A stretch of 64,000 nt of DNA from Climacteris rufus (lineage: Eukaryota > Chordata > Aves > Passeriformes > Climacteridae), in assembly GCA_013398175.1 (NCBI GenBank), contig VZRZ01004912.1, forward strand, positions 130,463-194,462, in the 5' to 3' direction. Below the pieces are notes generated by a model that saw only the letters and a list, made by a program, of their open reading frames with translations, did no database searches and had not been told where the DNA came from. Below, piece after piece: positions 27,701 through 42,700 of this stretch. The first letter of the stretch is position 1. Each line of letters begins with the position of its first letter. The translations under genes were made by a program, and so were the position numbers.

Positions 27701-30700
27701 TCTCATCCCCTGCTCCCCCAACACTGCTTTGGCCTCAAATTCCTCTGTCTCCAGCTTCTCTGCAATAATGGGCAGAATTACTTTTCAGAAATTGTATTTT
27801 AAAGAAACATGCATGCATGTGGATGAAAAATGTTATGTGTGCTGAATCATCTTACCAGCAACTCATATTTTTATGTTAGCGTTTACAACGGAACTACAAT
27901 TTTACACACATATAATGAGATATATTTATTATCCCTTACATACAGCACCTTGTATTTCATGCACCTCAGTTTTACTCAGTTTAGTTGGTATTTAAACAGG
28001 AGGTTTCTGTGGCCTTACACATATGGCTACAGGACCTATGCCCAGAACACCCATCTCCCATCTTCCCTCATGGAACAGAACCAGAATACAAATATAGGAA
28101 GCATAATTTTTTGCAGAGACCTTCTTGATGTTAAGATAACACCTAAGAAGGTATTGTAAAATCCTGTTATTCATGTCAGCAAATGTAAGTCAACCAGAAG
28201 CATTAGATGCCAATTGCTAATGGCTGATCATTAAGTGAACTTACCCCGCCAATAATGTCTTATTCATTGCCACTGCACATCCTGGAAGAGGGGGTAAGCC
28301 ACACATTAAGTCTGCAGTGCATAACCTCCCGAATTTCTCTACATTGCCATACTTGTTAGGAGAACCACAATACCAAAGACAGAGGGTGAGAAGGGGAACA
28401 GGAAAAATCTGAGCACAATACACAACAGCAGAGGAAAAAACTCCTGCGGTACAGAAGTAGGAACCCTTCTCTACATCCCACCATGTGTTTCTTTGAAGGC
28501 TCTTTTTAAGCTTTTGGCCTTGATAATTCCAGAACATTCACTTCTAAAGATTAATTACATTATAACATGAAGTTATTTTGTCAACTTTATTTTAATATTT
28601 TATTGGAGTTTCTTTAGTGTAAAAGGCTAAGCAGTTTATCTTTCCAGTCTGCTGCTATTCCATACACCTCTAGTATGTTCTGTGTCTCCACTGCAGCCTA
28701 CCCTTATTTAACTCTGTCACAGAGGCATTCATTGCTTCACTGCCATTGCGACTGCAAAATTATTTTATTGACTGACCTCACCTTTTATTGCTGGTCATTT
28801 AAAAAAAATCATTTTATTTCATTACGATACAAGATTAATCCCTGCAGCATGTCCTCTAAGTGAATGAATTTCTATTTGGTGCTACATTTCTTTACAGAGA
28901 ATTTTAACCATCTAATGGCTGGAGTCACACATAGGTAACATTTTGTATGTTTATATGACCTCTCACATGCATGGATTAGAGTATCAATAAAGACAATACT
29001 AGACATGTAGTAGACTCTAAAATAAATAATAATAATAATTTAAAAAAAAAGAAACCCCACATTTTAAAATAGGTAAATTACAGATTTTTTTCTAATTTTG
29101 ACTCTCTATGTTACAGTTACCAGTTTCTGTAATCTAGAAACCTGCAATACTTACTACAAGTGATTTAGAATCTTTACCAAATGCATAAAGGCCTACTCTT
29201 TATATATCTCCTCTCTTTTCTCCCCATCGGAGGGAAAGTTTCTCTGTCTAGTTGTAAATGGTCTGCTGGGTTGAACCAAGCATCCAGTTCATTGTATTAT
29301 CTCCAGCATCCCTCAATCATGGATGCTAAGGAAAGAAATTAATATCAATTTGCAGTAATATGTCCCTTAATATTCTTCAACCACCACTGAACTTTTCACC
29401 CCTTCTTCCAACACTAATAATCTAAATGCCCTGGAGAAAAAGTTAATGTCATTTAAACCACATTACAACACGATTTGGGAGTTATTTCTTTAAGGCATGT
29501 GTCTGAAAACTCATAGCTTCTCTGGATTTAAATGCAATATTTTCCTCCTTACAGTGTTCTGGAACTTAATTCATTAATGTTTTTAAATAATTTCAGATAA
29601 TTGGGGCAGAAGAGTTCTGTCACATAAATAATCAGTACAACAGGATAAAATCTGACTGTTCTAAACTAGAGAATAGAAAGGGAGAGATAGCTACCTACAA
29701 AAACAAATGAAAGAGAATGTACACTGCATCTACCAGATTATAAAATCAGTTATACACTGAAATAAAATTATACTCTCTTCTGTCAGAAATCCTACTCCCT
29801 TTGCATTTTGACTATTCTTTAGACAGCGTACAATGCCACAGCTTCATTGTTCTATTGGAGACTCCTGCTTGAAATGTGTTACTAAACTAAACAAAATTCA
29901 GGGAAAAATTACAAAGAATTACCGAGCTTTTGAGAAATAGATAGAAACATAAATTGAGAATTGGCTACTATTTTTTCATGTATGAAACCTTCTTGCTCTT
30001 ATGTGGCTCTGATTCTCTGATTTAGGCTGTATTCCTCCAACAAGCAGTATTTCTGACTTAACTGGTATCACCAAGGTGAATTATTAGTAAATAGCATCAG
30101 AAGGTCTTGATGTTAAAATGACATGTCTGGTTTTGACCTTTTTCTCAGATTAAAAATAATTAGAAAAATTGTTTTTATACTTCCTACAGAATTAGGTAAA
30201 ATTTATTTTGTATGAATGTTGAGGGAAATTTTCAGCAACCTCAGCAATGCACAAATAACCATAAAGAAAAAAGTAAGCTAACTTTGTTGTCTTCATTACA
30301 ATTTAATTTTGATGAGATTAAGTTGTGCCTTCAGAATCTTTTCTGCTCTTAGATGTACTTCGTATTTAAACTAGTCACAAATAAAAAGTTGTTCCATTGA
30401 GCTGACAACAATGCCAACAAAACTTGTTGTATTATTAAATCAGCCAGCAACAAAAAGTAATTTAGAGGTCTTGCAGCAAAAGGAGACAATAAAACTTGCC
30501 TATATACATATGCTTGTGATATTGCCAGCCTCATCACATAAACCACTTAGGATTCAATTCCTACTCCTTTCCTAGTAACCAGAGCCACAACTCATAACTT
30601 TTTTCTTTAAAGCATTAATCATGTGAAAGCTCTTTTCACATGGCACACCTTCCTTCACTTTCATTTATTAGAAGCTTTTTTCTGCTTGTAAATTCTTTTT

Positions 30701-33700
30701 GTAAGTTCCAGGTGACTTCACCAGTGGGTTGACAATTCCTTATCATTTACACCCATCAGCTATAAGAGATGCCTGATAAGCTATTTCTCCACACCTACAA
30801 CCCACTTCTATACCTCAGGGACACCCTTCTGTTACAATATAGAAATGAGACACTCTCTCTCCACAAAAAACAAACAAACAAACAAACAAAAAAAAAAAAA
30901 CCACTTTAGAAAATATGCCTTAATGATATTACAGGAAAGGATTTCTTCAACAGCCCTAGCAGAAAGCCAGGGCCATACAATCCCAAACCCAAAACTCTAA
31001 CCATCTGCAACCAAAACCTCAAAGCACAAAGATGCCAACGAGGAGTACAAGGAAATGGTAAGAAATACCAATCATCATGGTAGGTAGAAGTCTCATAGTG
31101 GTGAACATAAGGATTTGGTTTCCCCCCTCCCTGTTTTAGGGAACTATTTTTCCTGGGATGGCTGGGGGGCTGTTAACTGTGGAATAAAAAGATGGAAAGT
31201 TAAAAGAAATTCTAAAAAAAATAAATGGCATCTTTGTGAGACACTCATAGGTAAGACTTTCTTGGACAATTCAATAAGGAGCTAATGAAAATCAACACTC
31301 TACATGAGATGTCAGTTAGTATGGAAGTCCTGAAGGAGAGGTTTCAAAGAGAGTGAGCTGAGACAGGACCTAAGAGATCTTGAAAATGAAAGACAAAAAC
31401 ATGCCATATTTCAGTGAGACCCAACAGAGGAATGAAAAGCATGTGGGAACATACTTCAGACAAGACTGTGACAACAATCAATATTTAGATCAGAGAAGCA
31501 GAAGTCTGCCCTTACTATCCTGTTCCAATGAAGGCAAAACATGATGATAACCAGCTCAAGAATTTAAGTAGCAGGAAAATAAGTTGCACCAAGGTTATTA
31601 TACCAGACAATGTTATGAGAAGATTTCAGTAATCTAGTTAAACAGCCTAGAGCAAAACACCAAATTGTCCAGAATACACATTTAAATGCCTTCTTGTTTG
31701 CACTGTCTGGGTAATTACTCTTTAATAAGCTTTTTCTTAAAGTAATCAAAAATATAGATCAATGTCTTCACCAAAATTTTAAAAAGCTGATGTAAACACT
31801 TATATTTTAGCACTATCAAAACAAATTCAAATCAACAGCAACTGCTTCATCTTTTACAGTCTCTGTTTGTTTCAGCACAGCCCTAAGTTAAAACCAGTGG
31901 AAACCTACAATTCCTGTTTTGCTGTTCTTGCAGGCTATTTCTTCATTTTTTGCACCAGATGAGTAAGACAGCTCATGAGACACTTTTTTTTTTTTTAAAT
32001 AAGGATTTCTTGGAACAGGTGGTATGTAAAAAAGAAAAGACATTACATAATCAGTACAAATGATAGGAGTGGAAAAAGGCAACCTCTTTTTGGGAGGGTG
32101 GGATGGGGGTGGGATCATGCCATCCCAGTCACCTATTGCAATGCAGACGCAGCCTGGGTGACACTGATGTAGTGCGAGAACTCCCAGAACTCATTGCTCT
32201 GGGTTCCCACCAAGTCAATGAAAATTGATATAGACTGTTAATTCAGATACAAGTTGAACAAAGAAAAAAACATATGCAGGCATGACCCCAGAGACTTAGA
32301 AATAACAATTATTAATTGCCCTCCTGAATATGACAGAACCATGTTGGGCAATTTTGCACAGATATACCAATTGTATCTTGATAATCTGCATCAAGAAATG
32401 TTAGTATCTCAGTAGATATTTGGAACACAGAAGCATGAGTCACTGGCTAGTCAGTCTGAGAATAAAATAACAGGAAAGAATATTAGGAAATATTATGCTT
32501 GTGAGAAAAATCTGATTTGATTTTAACATATGCTGCTACTTCAATGACAATCAGAGATTAAACTAAAATGAAGGTGCATAATGAAGAGGAGCAGAAAGGA
32601 GCAGGTGCAGGAGCAAGAGTAGAACTCAGAAGTAAACTTTCCTATATTCAGCATAAATGGAAAAAAGGTGGGAAAATGGTATAGCTATTGAGTAGAGGAG
32701 AAGAGAGCTACCTTAAATAACAGCTTCTTTTCTTGAATGAGAAAGTGTTTTGAAGATTTCCAATCAAACACCCAATTTGAGCCAAGTCTCAATACCTTAC
32801 AAGCAGCCTAAATTGCTGTGATGATCACCAAACCACAGAGAGGGAACTGTGGAGTCCAAAGAGTTTCTACCAATTATATCAAATTGATTCCCCAGTCGTG
32901 GGAAGCCAGTACTAGGAGTACTTGTGTGTTTTACTTTGAAGCACAGCTTAAGGAGCACAGGATGATGCTGACAGACACATACCAATGTCTTTATAGCAAA
33001 TTTCAAGTTCTCAAGGCTGCAAAGAGATTAACTGGGGAGCAAGCTATTCCATAACACTAAAATCAAGAAAATAAAAGCATCATCATAGTGATTTAAAGCT
33101 GTAACAGATCCCTAACTACTTTTAAAATATTCAATCAATATCTAGAACTGACAAAAACAAATCTGCATTGTATTGATTCACAATTAATTGGCACAATTTT
33201 GTCTCTGTTCATTTACAGAGCCATCTAAAACATGAGGGAAAAAAAACCCAAACAACTAACAAAAAATATTTGATAGGTGACTACTACTGGGATCTGTGCC
33301 ACCAACAAAACTATACCAATCTTCTAAAGAGTATAAGATTGTGTATCTGTGGCCAAAAGATACATCAATAAACTTGGTGCTACCTGATTAATACACTCTT
33401 GATCAAATAAGATTAAAACCAGAATGCACAGTAAAGTGATTTATGCACACGTAAATAAACTAATAAATGCCTGGCATCTGAACATGTGCATAGATCATAT
33501 GGATGGCACAGGATTTTTACACTGCATGTAACTTTTAGTAAAAAAAATTCAGAGTTTTAATTTTAATTAGAGCTTCAGTGCTGATTTTAAACATTCAAAA
33601 ATGCTAAGATTTACAGTCTCTTGAATGAATCATGCCCAATTTACATGGATTTAAAAGTAATTAAAAGGTAAATATTTTCTTGGTGTAGGTACAGTAAAAA

Positions 33701-36700
33701 TATGCATTTTGATATCTCAAAACAAGCATAACCGTACATGTACTTTCTGGAAACTGGAAACTGTATTGTTGCAAACTCAAGTAATTGATATTTTTTCTCT
33801 AGGGATTAATTCATGCTAAAAAGTAAAAAATATGTTACCTTTTAGCTGCAGTGATGCACATGAATTGAACCAAAACACAGGAGGCTGGTTAGGAATGATT
33901 TTTCCTACAATTATGAAATCATTTAGGCTAGAAAAGACCTTTAAGATCATCAAGTCCATTAGAAGTTGCCCAGACACAATGTACATCACTCCATGGAAAT
34001 GAAATAAAAATTTTGCACCATATCAAAGACTCCTATTTTGTAATGATGTCACTACAGGGAAATACCTCCTGATTTTCAGGTATTTAAGTAACAGTTCTCC
34101 AATGATAAATACAGTTTTTCTTACACTGTTTCTAGTACTGGCTATTGACTGCATCAGAAAACAGGATTCTGGCCTAGACTGAATCCTCATTTTAATTCAA
34201 GTAAGAAAATTTGGAATTCTATGGGAAAAGAATAGAAAGAAAAAAGTCAGACACGCTTCAAAAGTCCCTTTGCTCCAAATAAACTCAATCCAGAAGGGTA
34301 GAATACCTTTCTTAACAATCAAAATGATCAGGTAAGCACATGCCTATGCAAAGCAAATTCTCTCCTTATCCAATCTGATTTATGCTAGAAAATAATCAGG
34401 CTTTAAAGGCTCATAGTAAACTTTAAAAAGTAGCCAAAATTTGTACATATACAAGCCACCATAGGACAAACGTCTAGTCTGCAAGGAATGCCAAAATTAG
34501 AAATCCTGAGGTAATACCACTACATTCTAAGGTGCATTGTCTTGAAAAGTAACATTTCTTCTATAAAATTACCTGCCCTGTTTTGAGCTTCAGCCCATTT
34601 CCTGTGTTTTAAGTGAAGGAACACCACATTCAGAAAAAAATATGTCTCTACACCTTAATTTTATCATATAGCTTTCTTTTTTGCTGTTCTTTCTTCTTCA
34701 TGATCTCGTTCTCATTAGGACTCACTAATACTGGTACTGTAAACAACTGAGTCATTTATAACACATCTAAAAAGCATCACACTATTACAGTTTCTAAGCA
34801 TGGCATGTTCTTATAAACTGCACATTCTTATGCTACTTTTCCTGCTACGTCTAGTGGTACCAGTCAAAGTTCCTTTAGTCTACCCAGTAGCAAGGGTACC
34901 ATTTAACAACAACAAAAAAAAAAACAAACCCCAAAATAACAAAAAAACACCATCACCAAAGAAACAATTGAAACCAAAAAAATATAAAACTAAAAAAAAA
35001 TAGACACTGTGTTCTGGACCGCATTACTGATCAGAATAATGTCAAAAGAGGGAAACCATTATCCACATAAATTGATACTTTAGAAGTTTAAGTACCGTTT
35101 TTAGTATGTTTACATGTAAAATTATGCAGAGGGTACACATTTCTTAATTAAAATTAATGAACTCTTCTCATAATCTGACTATTTGGATGTCCTTCAATGT
35201 CACACATGCACAGCCATTCTGCAGAAATATTCACATTCTCTCCAATCATATAAATCAGCTTTTAATAAAACTATCTTGTGCAATCACAATCTCTAAAAGG
35301 CTCATGAAGTCCTTTCTGTGTTGGAACAGAAATAACTAACCAAGCCAAGACCATCTTCAGATAGTTTGAGGGGTTCCTGGTTTTCTCTTTTGTTGGTCAG
35401 TTTTTAAAATAAAGGGTATGTGCAAGAAGATTTCAGAATTAAAGTTCAGAAAGTTTTTCTGAATTCAAGACCACAGGTGCATAGAAAACTTGAATTTGCT
35501 ATTTATACCAAGCACCAAATATAATCCTCTAAAAAGCATAAGAAACAGTTCATCCAATTGCAGACTGAGTAAATACTCCCCATTTAAGCTTAGGGTGTAG
35601 ATTTACTACAGTTACTTGAACAACCCCCATAATGACAAACACCTACATCCTGCACAGATATCCTACACAAGCAAAATGAAATGCAAGAATTTATTTTTTT
35701 TCTGAACTGGGTGGGGGTTGTTATTGCAGTATAAAGCAGCCCAAAAGATTCACAGCTGATTTTATTATGATATCTGAGAATGCTTGGCTTATGTACATTT
35801 TCCAAACACTTAAAATACAATCATTGTCATCATCCTACATAAAAAAAAACCAACAACTCCAAGACTGAAACATGGTATTAGCAAACAAGCAATAAGCAAA
35901 GATACTGAAATGGTAAAATGAACCTTGATGGATAAATAAATTCTTCTACATAATTAATAAGAAATATTAAACTTCAGAGCAATTACAAATGAATTTAGAA
36001 GCTAATGCAACCTTTTACAACAATTTAAACATCTTTAATACCTATTAACCCGTGAGAGCTTAAGAATGAAAAATAAATTTAAAGCCCAAATCACAAGTCA
36101 GATAATCCAGTGCATTCCTAGCAGGACAACCATTTGCAGATTTTTATACAAGGGACTCACTTTCACCACACGCTAATTTTTAGGGTGAGCTTTACAACAA
36201 GGGCAAACACTTCAACTTTCTGACAACTTTCACCATTTTTCCCTCCATGCCTTTTCATGCCTTTCCAAAATGCTGGATTTGATAAAGCTCAAACCTCTGA
36301 AAGCCCAAGTACACAGCACTGGCTCAACTCAGCCCCTCTCTGGGACAGCATTGCTTACAGGAGCCATCTGCACGAATCCTGGGTGCATTCACTGTGTGAC
36401 ATTGACGAGAGAGAGTGGCCCAGGGAGCCTGGCTGGCAGTACAACTATGACAAGGACATGTGGGATTACAGAGCCTGGCAAAACTGCACCTGTACATGCA
36501 GGGATTAGGAAGGAAGGAGGTAATCCACTGGAGGAGTGGTACTGACCTCACATCTTTGAGCAGACAGGGGTGGCAATAATTTCACTTGTAACTTGACAAG
36601 TGGGCACAAAGGTAACAAGCTTTGTCTTTGGTCCCCAAACTGATACAACAGCTTGGACTGTACCACAGGCCATGACTCCAGAACAGTGCTGCACTGAGCT

Positions 36701-39700
36701 AGGAATTCACCTTCTGAAATACATTCCACTGCAAGAACTCCATCCACAAGGCAGCATTGCCACATTTAATTACTACTACAATACCCACTTCTAATTCTTT
36801 TCTAAATCTGGCTCTTTGGCTTTTTATGCCAAAACTTATACTGCTCCCTAAAGCTACAAAAGTGGTGTAGTGACATCTAATGTAAAGGGGAAACAAGATG
36901 AAGTATAAAAATCCCAGTATTTCTAACAAAACAAATTACATATCAAAACAGTTGCATATAATGTATACAGCAAAATAAAAATATCAGAATAGGACTGAAA
37001 CTGTATTTAACTAACACAAGAGCAAATAAATTACATCAGAATAATTCAAAACTCACAGCTGCAGACCAAAGAGGTTCAGAATCAGATACACACATCAAAG
37101 AAATCTACCTCTCTAAAATAACTGCAAGGTAACTCAACTATGAAGTTACAGCAACAGGTGCATAAATGAGACATCACTGTATTTGGAATTGTTAACTAGA
37201 ACAAAAGTAACCTTAGTGAAAGGCTTTTTGAAGCGCTGCAGATGTAATTTTTTCTGCCATTCAGTTTGAAAACTGTATGAAGAGTAAAGTTAGGAAAAGA
37301 AGAATGACAAAACAAAATCAGTAAAACTGTGTCAGTAAAAGCTAAATAAAAACACACTAGGTAAAATGCTTTTATTCCCTTAAATTAAAGCAAAAAGGCA
37401 ACTATGCCCATTTTCTTTTTTTGGCTGAAGATGTCCAGAAAAGTTCAAGATCTGTAGCTGTCAAAAGCCTTCTCCATTCTCTTAAAATCACCCCCTTTTC
37501 CCTCTCCCTTACAGAGGGAATGAGCTTTTGTGTCCTTACCCTTGAGAGAAGTCATCTCCAATCTCCCATCTCCACACTATACCACTGTACCATTTACTCC
37601 TGTAAATACAATTTTTCCTATCCAGGGGCTAAAACTGCAGATGCTAAGAGCAAAGGTTCACATCATGGAGCTACCCTGGGTTTTATTGCACACCTATCTC
37701 CCAGCTTTCTATATGGAGACAACCAGCTTGGTAGTCCAGTGACAGCAGAGGATGTCATCCAACCTGACTCCAGCAAGGCCCGCAGGCTGTTCCAGTGTCC
37801 TTTAAGCACACTGGACACATATAGACAAGTAGACAATAAGGTTGGAAAAAAAACACCAGACTGAAAAGGCTGCAGTGAGTGATACAAAGTCCAGCAGGCA
37901 GCTGGTTACTGGGGGCATCCCCAAATTGCTGACCCTGGAGCCAACAGTTTAATATCTTTATTAACCAGAACATACTTTCAAAAAGCCTGCAGATGATATT
38001 AAACTGGATTTGTTCACTCTTGAGGTATGACAACTGAAGGGAAAAATTCCACTGCTGTGATCAATTAGCTAATGAAAGGATAGATAACTAAGATGGAGCC
38101 AGGCTCCTTTCAGAGAAGCACAGTGACAGGACACGAGGTAGTAGACAGAAAGTTTCAATAAGTGAAATCCCAAATAGATGATGGGGGAAAAAATCACCAC
38201 AACAGTCATCAAACTCTGAAACAGACACCCAGAGAGGCTGTGAAATCTGCATCCTTAAGTATTCTGGAGTACCCATGGAGAAAGTTAGATGAGTGCCACC
38301 TTCCCAATATCTCTACCCTCTTTACAGGACAAGCTAAACAATAAAAGTTATGAAAAGTACTGAGAATCACAGAACGTGAACACTAGCAAGTTAAAATGCT
38401 AAATAAGGAATACTTTTGGAACACTTTAAGAAGTGCATTTGCCTTCATGTTTCTTTTTGAAACAGTTAAGGTTGTTGAAACATCATTAGCCTACATCAAG
38501 CTTGTTCCAGAATTTTTCTGGTAAAGGTCTTAGTAACACGTGACAGCACAGTCCTACAACATTTATCTGTTCTGAAAAGTAGATGCAAGTCATCACTCTG
38601 CATTTGCCTGCTGTGCTGTGTGGCATGTACTATGAATTCACGTGTTTTTCTGCCTTCTCTGTGAACTATGTACTGGAGAACCTCTATTGTATTTGCTCCC
38701 TGAGTTGTGAGGTGAGAAGACATTTACAATACTTCTTCTATGTAATCTTCCCTCTGCAAGGAGAATACCTTATTTCAATATCTAAATGTCAAAGTAAGTA
38801 AAAGAAACGGCACAGGATTATTATCTCCATGCTATAGTTGGAGCAGCAGAAATTTGACAGTTAAATGACTTTGAGAAAGTCAGAACAGGTAGTTGAATCA
38901 AGCACAGGAAATTAATACAAAAATTTCCAGGTTCCAGTCTTTGTGTTGTCAGTGAGAGAGATAAGCAACATCTCCTCTCTGTGGTGACCAGTGACAGGAC
39001 CCAAAGGAATGGCCTGAAGCTGTGCCAGGGGAGGTTTAGACTGGATATCAGGAAAAGGTTCTTCCCAAAGGGAGTGGTTGGGCACTGGAACAGGCTCCCC
39101 AGGGATGTGGTCACAGCACTAAGCCTGACAGAGACCAAGGAGAATTTGGACAACATCTTGGGCACATAGTGTGACTCTTGGGGATGTCCTGTGCAGGGAC
39201 AGGAGTTGGACTCGATGACCTTTGTGGGGCACTTCCAACAGAGAATATTCTGTGCTTCTGTGATTTGTTGTTAAGAGAGAAAATATATATGCACGTTTCT
39301 CCTATTGGACAACATATACTTTTTTTGGTAGCTTCTAGACATTCATGGTCTGAAATAGCTGAGGGGAGCTGGATATAATGAGAAAATGAAAATTCCTTAA
39401 GAACGCAATGTAAGAAGCCTTGTTTGACACTAAATTACACTCCCCCCGTCACAGTGCTATTTCTTTTCCATTTCTAGGTTTGTCATCCCCCCATCCCAAC
39501 ACAAAAAAAGTTTTATTGACTGCTAATAGAAGATGACTTAAGCATCTACGTCATTTACAGAAAGAAGTCAACAAACCTTTTTGAGTTTTAGCAAGCCTCT
39601 TCCTACATAAGCATTAAGGGCAATTTAAAACAACACTTTAAATGCTTTTGCAACACTTAGCCAAACTCAATCATGACTTCTTCACATTTACTGAAGTTGG

Positions 39701-42700
39701 GATAATTTGAATTTTATATGCATGCAGCCCTAAACTGCAGATCTGACCATTGAGTCACTGCCTTGTTTCCAAACCAATCTGCTGTTTTCCTGGTCGGACA
39801 AAATGATAAATGTTCCTTTGGCCAGCAGAATAATCAAAAAAAAGTAATTCTTCCAAAGGAGACACAACCCAGCTAAGACCAATCATATCTCTTGCAAGAC
39901 AAGAGGTTGAAGCATTCAAGCAGGTGGGCTACTGGCAGGAAATGCACCACAGCAGAACACACAGATTAATCCTATTTACTACTTCTTACCTGATATGTGT
40001 TGCTGGAAGAGACTCATACTGGCGAGAAAGGAAAAGCTCTCTGTGCTTCAACTGATGTTTCTGTTTATCAGTCAAATCAACCTCAATTGTAGTTTCAGAC
40101 TCTTCTTCAACTTCTTCTGCAGAGAAGCAGAGCGTAGGTCGAAATTAACTCTGTTGCATAACATCATTGCAACCATTTCACTTGACATTCCCCCCACCCC
40201 TTAGCAACCTCCTTTAGTATTTCAAAGAAAAGATGAGTTTAACAAGACTACAGTTTATGTAACTTGACAGAATGTTAAGTATTTTGAATTATACACTTCT
40301 ACTTCAACTCTTTAAAAAACTATGCTCCTCTCCTACTGTACTACGCATTGATGTCTTTCACACAGCATAAGAACAATCCTGACAACATTACTCATTCTTT
40401 TTTCATCTTCTTTCATCTGTTTTTTATCTCTTGCTTGCTGACCAGCGTTGGGTTTGATTTTCTGTTGCCGGTATTACTAGTAGTAAAATTTTACAGAAGT
40501 CTGGGAGAAAAGAATACTTTCTATGAGCTAAATTTACTAAATGTGATTGCAGTCTAAGAAAACTAAAAAAGTCTACTGTCTCCTATTATGTTGACCTTAT
40601 TAGATACTGCCAACAAATGCAGTGTATTTTCATTTTTAAATAAGATTTAAAGATATTTCTATTTTAAACAAGACAAGAAGAAATAAAAGCAGCTAGTAGA
40701 AAGAGTCCCATACAGAGCTGCAAAGCAATGTTCACAGTGTTAGCCAACATGTCACACAATGGCAGGCTCTCCAAAACAGCTGCCCTGGGATCTTGGTGGC
40801 AGAAATCTGCCTTCCTAGTGGATTTTTGGGACATGTGGAACTTGAATCTGTACATTCTCTAGCATCCCAAAAAGGACAAAAGGCCTCTCTGAATAATGGC
40901 TACAGAAATAGAGACCCTTTAATAACTTCTCTTCTAGGATTTGGAAACTTTCTGTCTGGTAGACTATCCATCATCTGCAAAACCAAGTGTACTTTACAAA
41001 ATATTTCTCAGTAACTAAACAACAGAGCCTCAACATGAGGTAGTATTCCACGTAACTACCTACAACAGAGGACCTCACCCACTCTACTAATAATAACCAT
41101 TTTTACAACCAACCTACAGATATTATTTCAAAATGAAGCCTGCCTGCATCCTCATGGCAACGACAGTTTTCTCCCAATGCAACACTACTACTTTTTTTAA
41201 TCATGTCTGTGTGTAGTTTATTGCACTTCTAATAGTTCTTTTCACAAAAGTGATGTAGCAACACACCCAGATATAAATCCTTCTTCAAACCCAATTCCAC
41301 TTTAAGTCTATCTTGCTGCAGACATCCTCATCCCCTTCCTTGTTTTGGAATGTTTTGTGGAGAGAGAGAACAAGAAAACAAAAATGAAGACAAGAATTTC
41401 CCCCATCTCACCTGGCAACCTGACACATGCTTCAAGTCAGACCATAACTCAGTTCAGAATTATTTTGGCATCTGTAATACTGACAATAAATAAAGCTTTA
41501 AAAAAACCCCAAAAAACACAAAACCTATGCCAAGGCAAAATATTTTTTTAATTAGACAAGTAATTAAATAAAAAAATAGAAATTCGTGCTAAAATGTTTA
41601 TGTGCTGGTTTTGGGCTGGGATAGAGTTTATTTTCTTCACAGTGGCTAGTATAGACCTGTGTTTTGGATTTGTACTGAAAACAGTGTTGAGAACACAGGG
41701 ATATTTTCGGTACTGCTAAGCAGAGCTCAGGGCCAAGGCCATTTCTGCTCCTCACCCCACCCCACCAGCGAGGAGGCTGGGGAGACACAAAGAGCTGGGA
41801 CAGGACACAAGCAGGACAGCTGACCCTAACTGACCAAAGGGATATCCCACACCATATGGCATCATGATCAGCATATTAAGCAGGGGGAAAGAAGACGGAA
41901 GTGGGGACATTTGTAGTGATGATGTTTTGTCTTCCTAAGTCACTGTTGTGTGTGATAGAGCCCAGCTATCCTGAGAATGGATGAACATCTGCCTGTCCAT
42001 GGGAAGCAGTGAATTAATTCCTTGTTTTGCTTTGTTTGGTAATTCCAATTCTCTCCCCCATCCCATCTGGGGTAGAGAGCCAATGGCTGAGTGGTGTTTA
42101 GCTGCTGGTTAAACCACACCAATGTTTTCAGCAATTAGTTTCTACAACTGTTTATTACAGCAGTGGCCATTGCAAGCTACATTTGTATTTCCAAGTTCCA
42201 GCTTTAATATTTCTTCTGATTGCCTTGGTTTGGGGTTTTTTCTAAGTAATTTAAGCATCCAAACAAAGTGTATGGAATCATATTAGGTCAACATATCAAA
42301 AACATCTGACTGCAGATAAGGTATAAAACACAGGACAATATGGGCCATTTTAAAGTGGTTGCAGGAAGCCAGAGATGATATTCCAGAGCTTAAAATGGAT
42401 GTAGACACCTATGCTCATTTCTGTCTTCCTCAAGTAAGAATTTAAATTAAAAAAATTAAGGAAAAACCCTTAAATCAAATATATTGCACTAATCTTACAT
42501 AATACAGGAAAATGTTGATCCAAGAGCCTGAAGCTGAAACCAAATATCTCTTATACCCATGCCTTAAAACACTCCAAACCTAAACATGAAACAATGTAAC
42601 TTTTTCTGTTATATTTTTAGAAATAAAGCATATGTTTTACTCATAACGAACTCACAAGCTTAGTACTAAGTAGAACAAACCATGGCCAGACACAGAACAG

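Larger units (their letters stand above)
27060..39989 (-). other. MTA3: MTA3 intron 4
   Basis: A 12.9-kb intron. It contains an AAAC microsatellite (30864-30900), an A-rich tract (34905-35001), a minus-orientation CR1 fragment (about 33914-33996) and two CR1 copies close to exon 4 (about 37740-38340 and 38970-39263). GC-richer unidentified sequence lies at about 28245-28540 and 36250-36600. No other coding exon was recognised. Confidence 0.85.

Noticed and set aside
36257..36545. Possible new exon or secreted Cys-rich peptide
   Set aside because: No signal peptide, no convincing splice borders and several frames open at once. It is listed as an unidentified block and not as a gene.
37421..37864. 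Plus-strand open frame of 147 codons
   Set aside because: It runs into a diverged CR1 copy and shows no family motif before it. It is not the CR1 reverse transcriptase frame.
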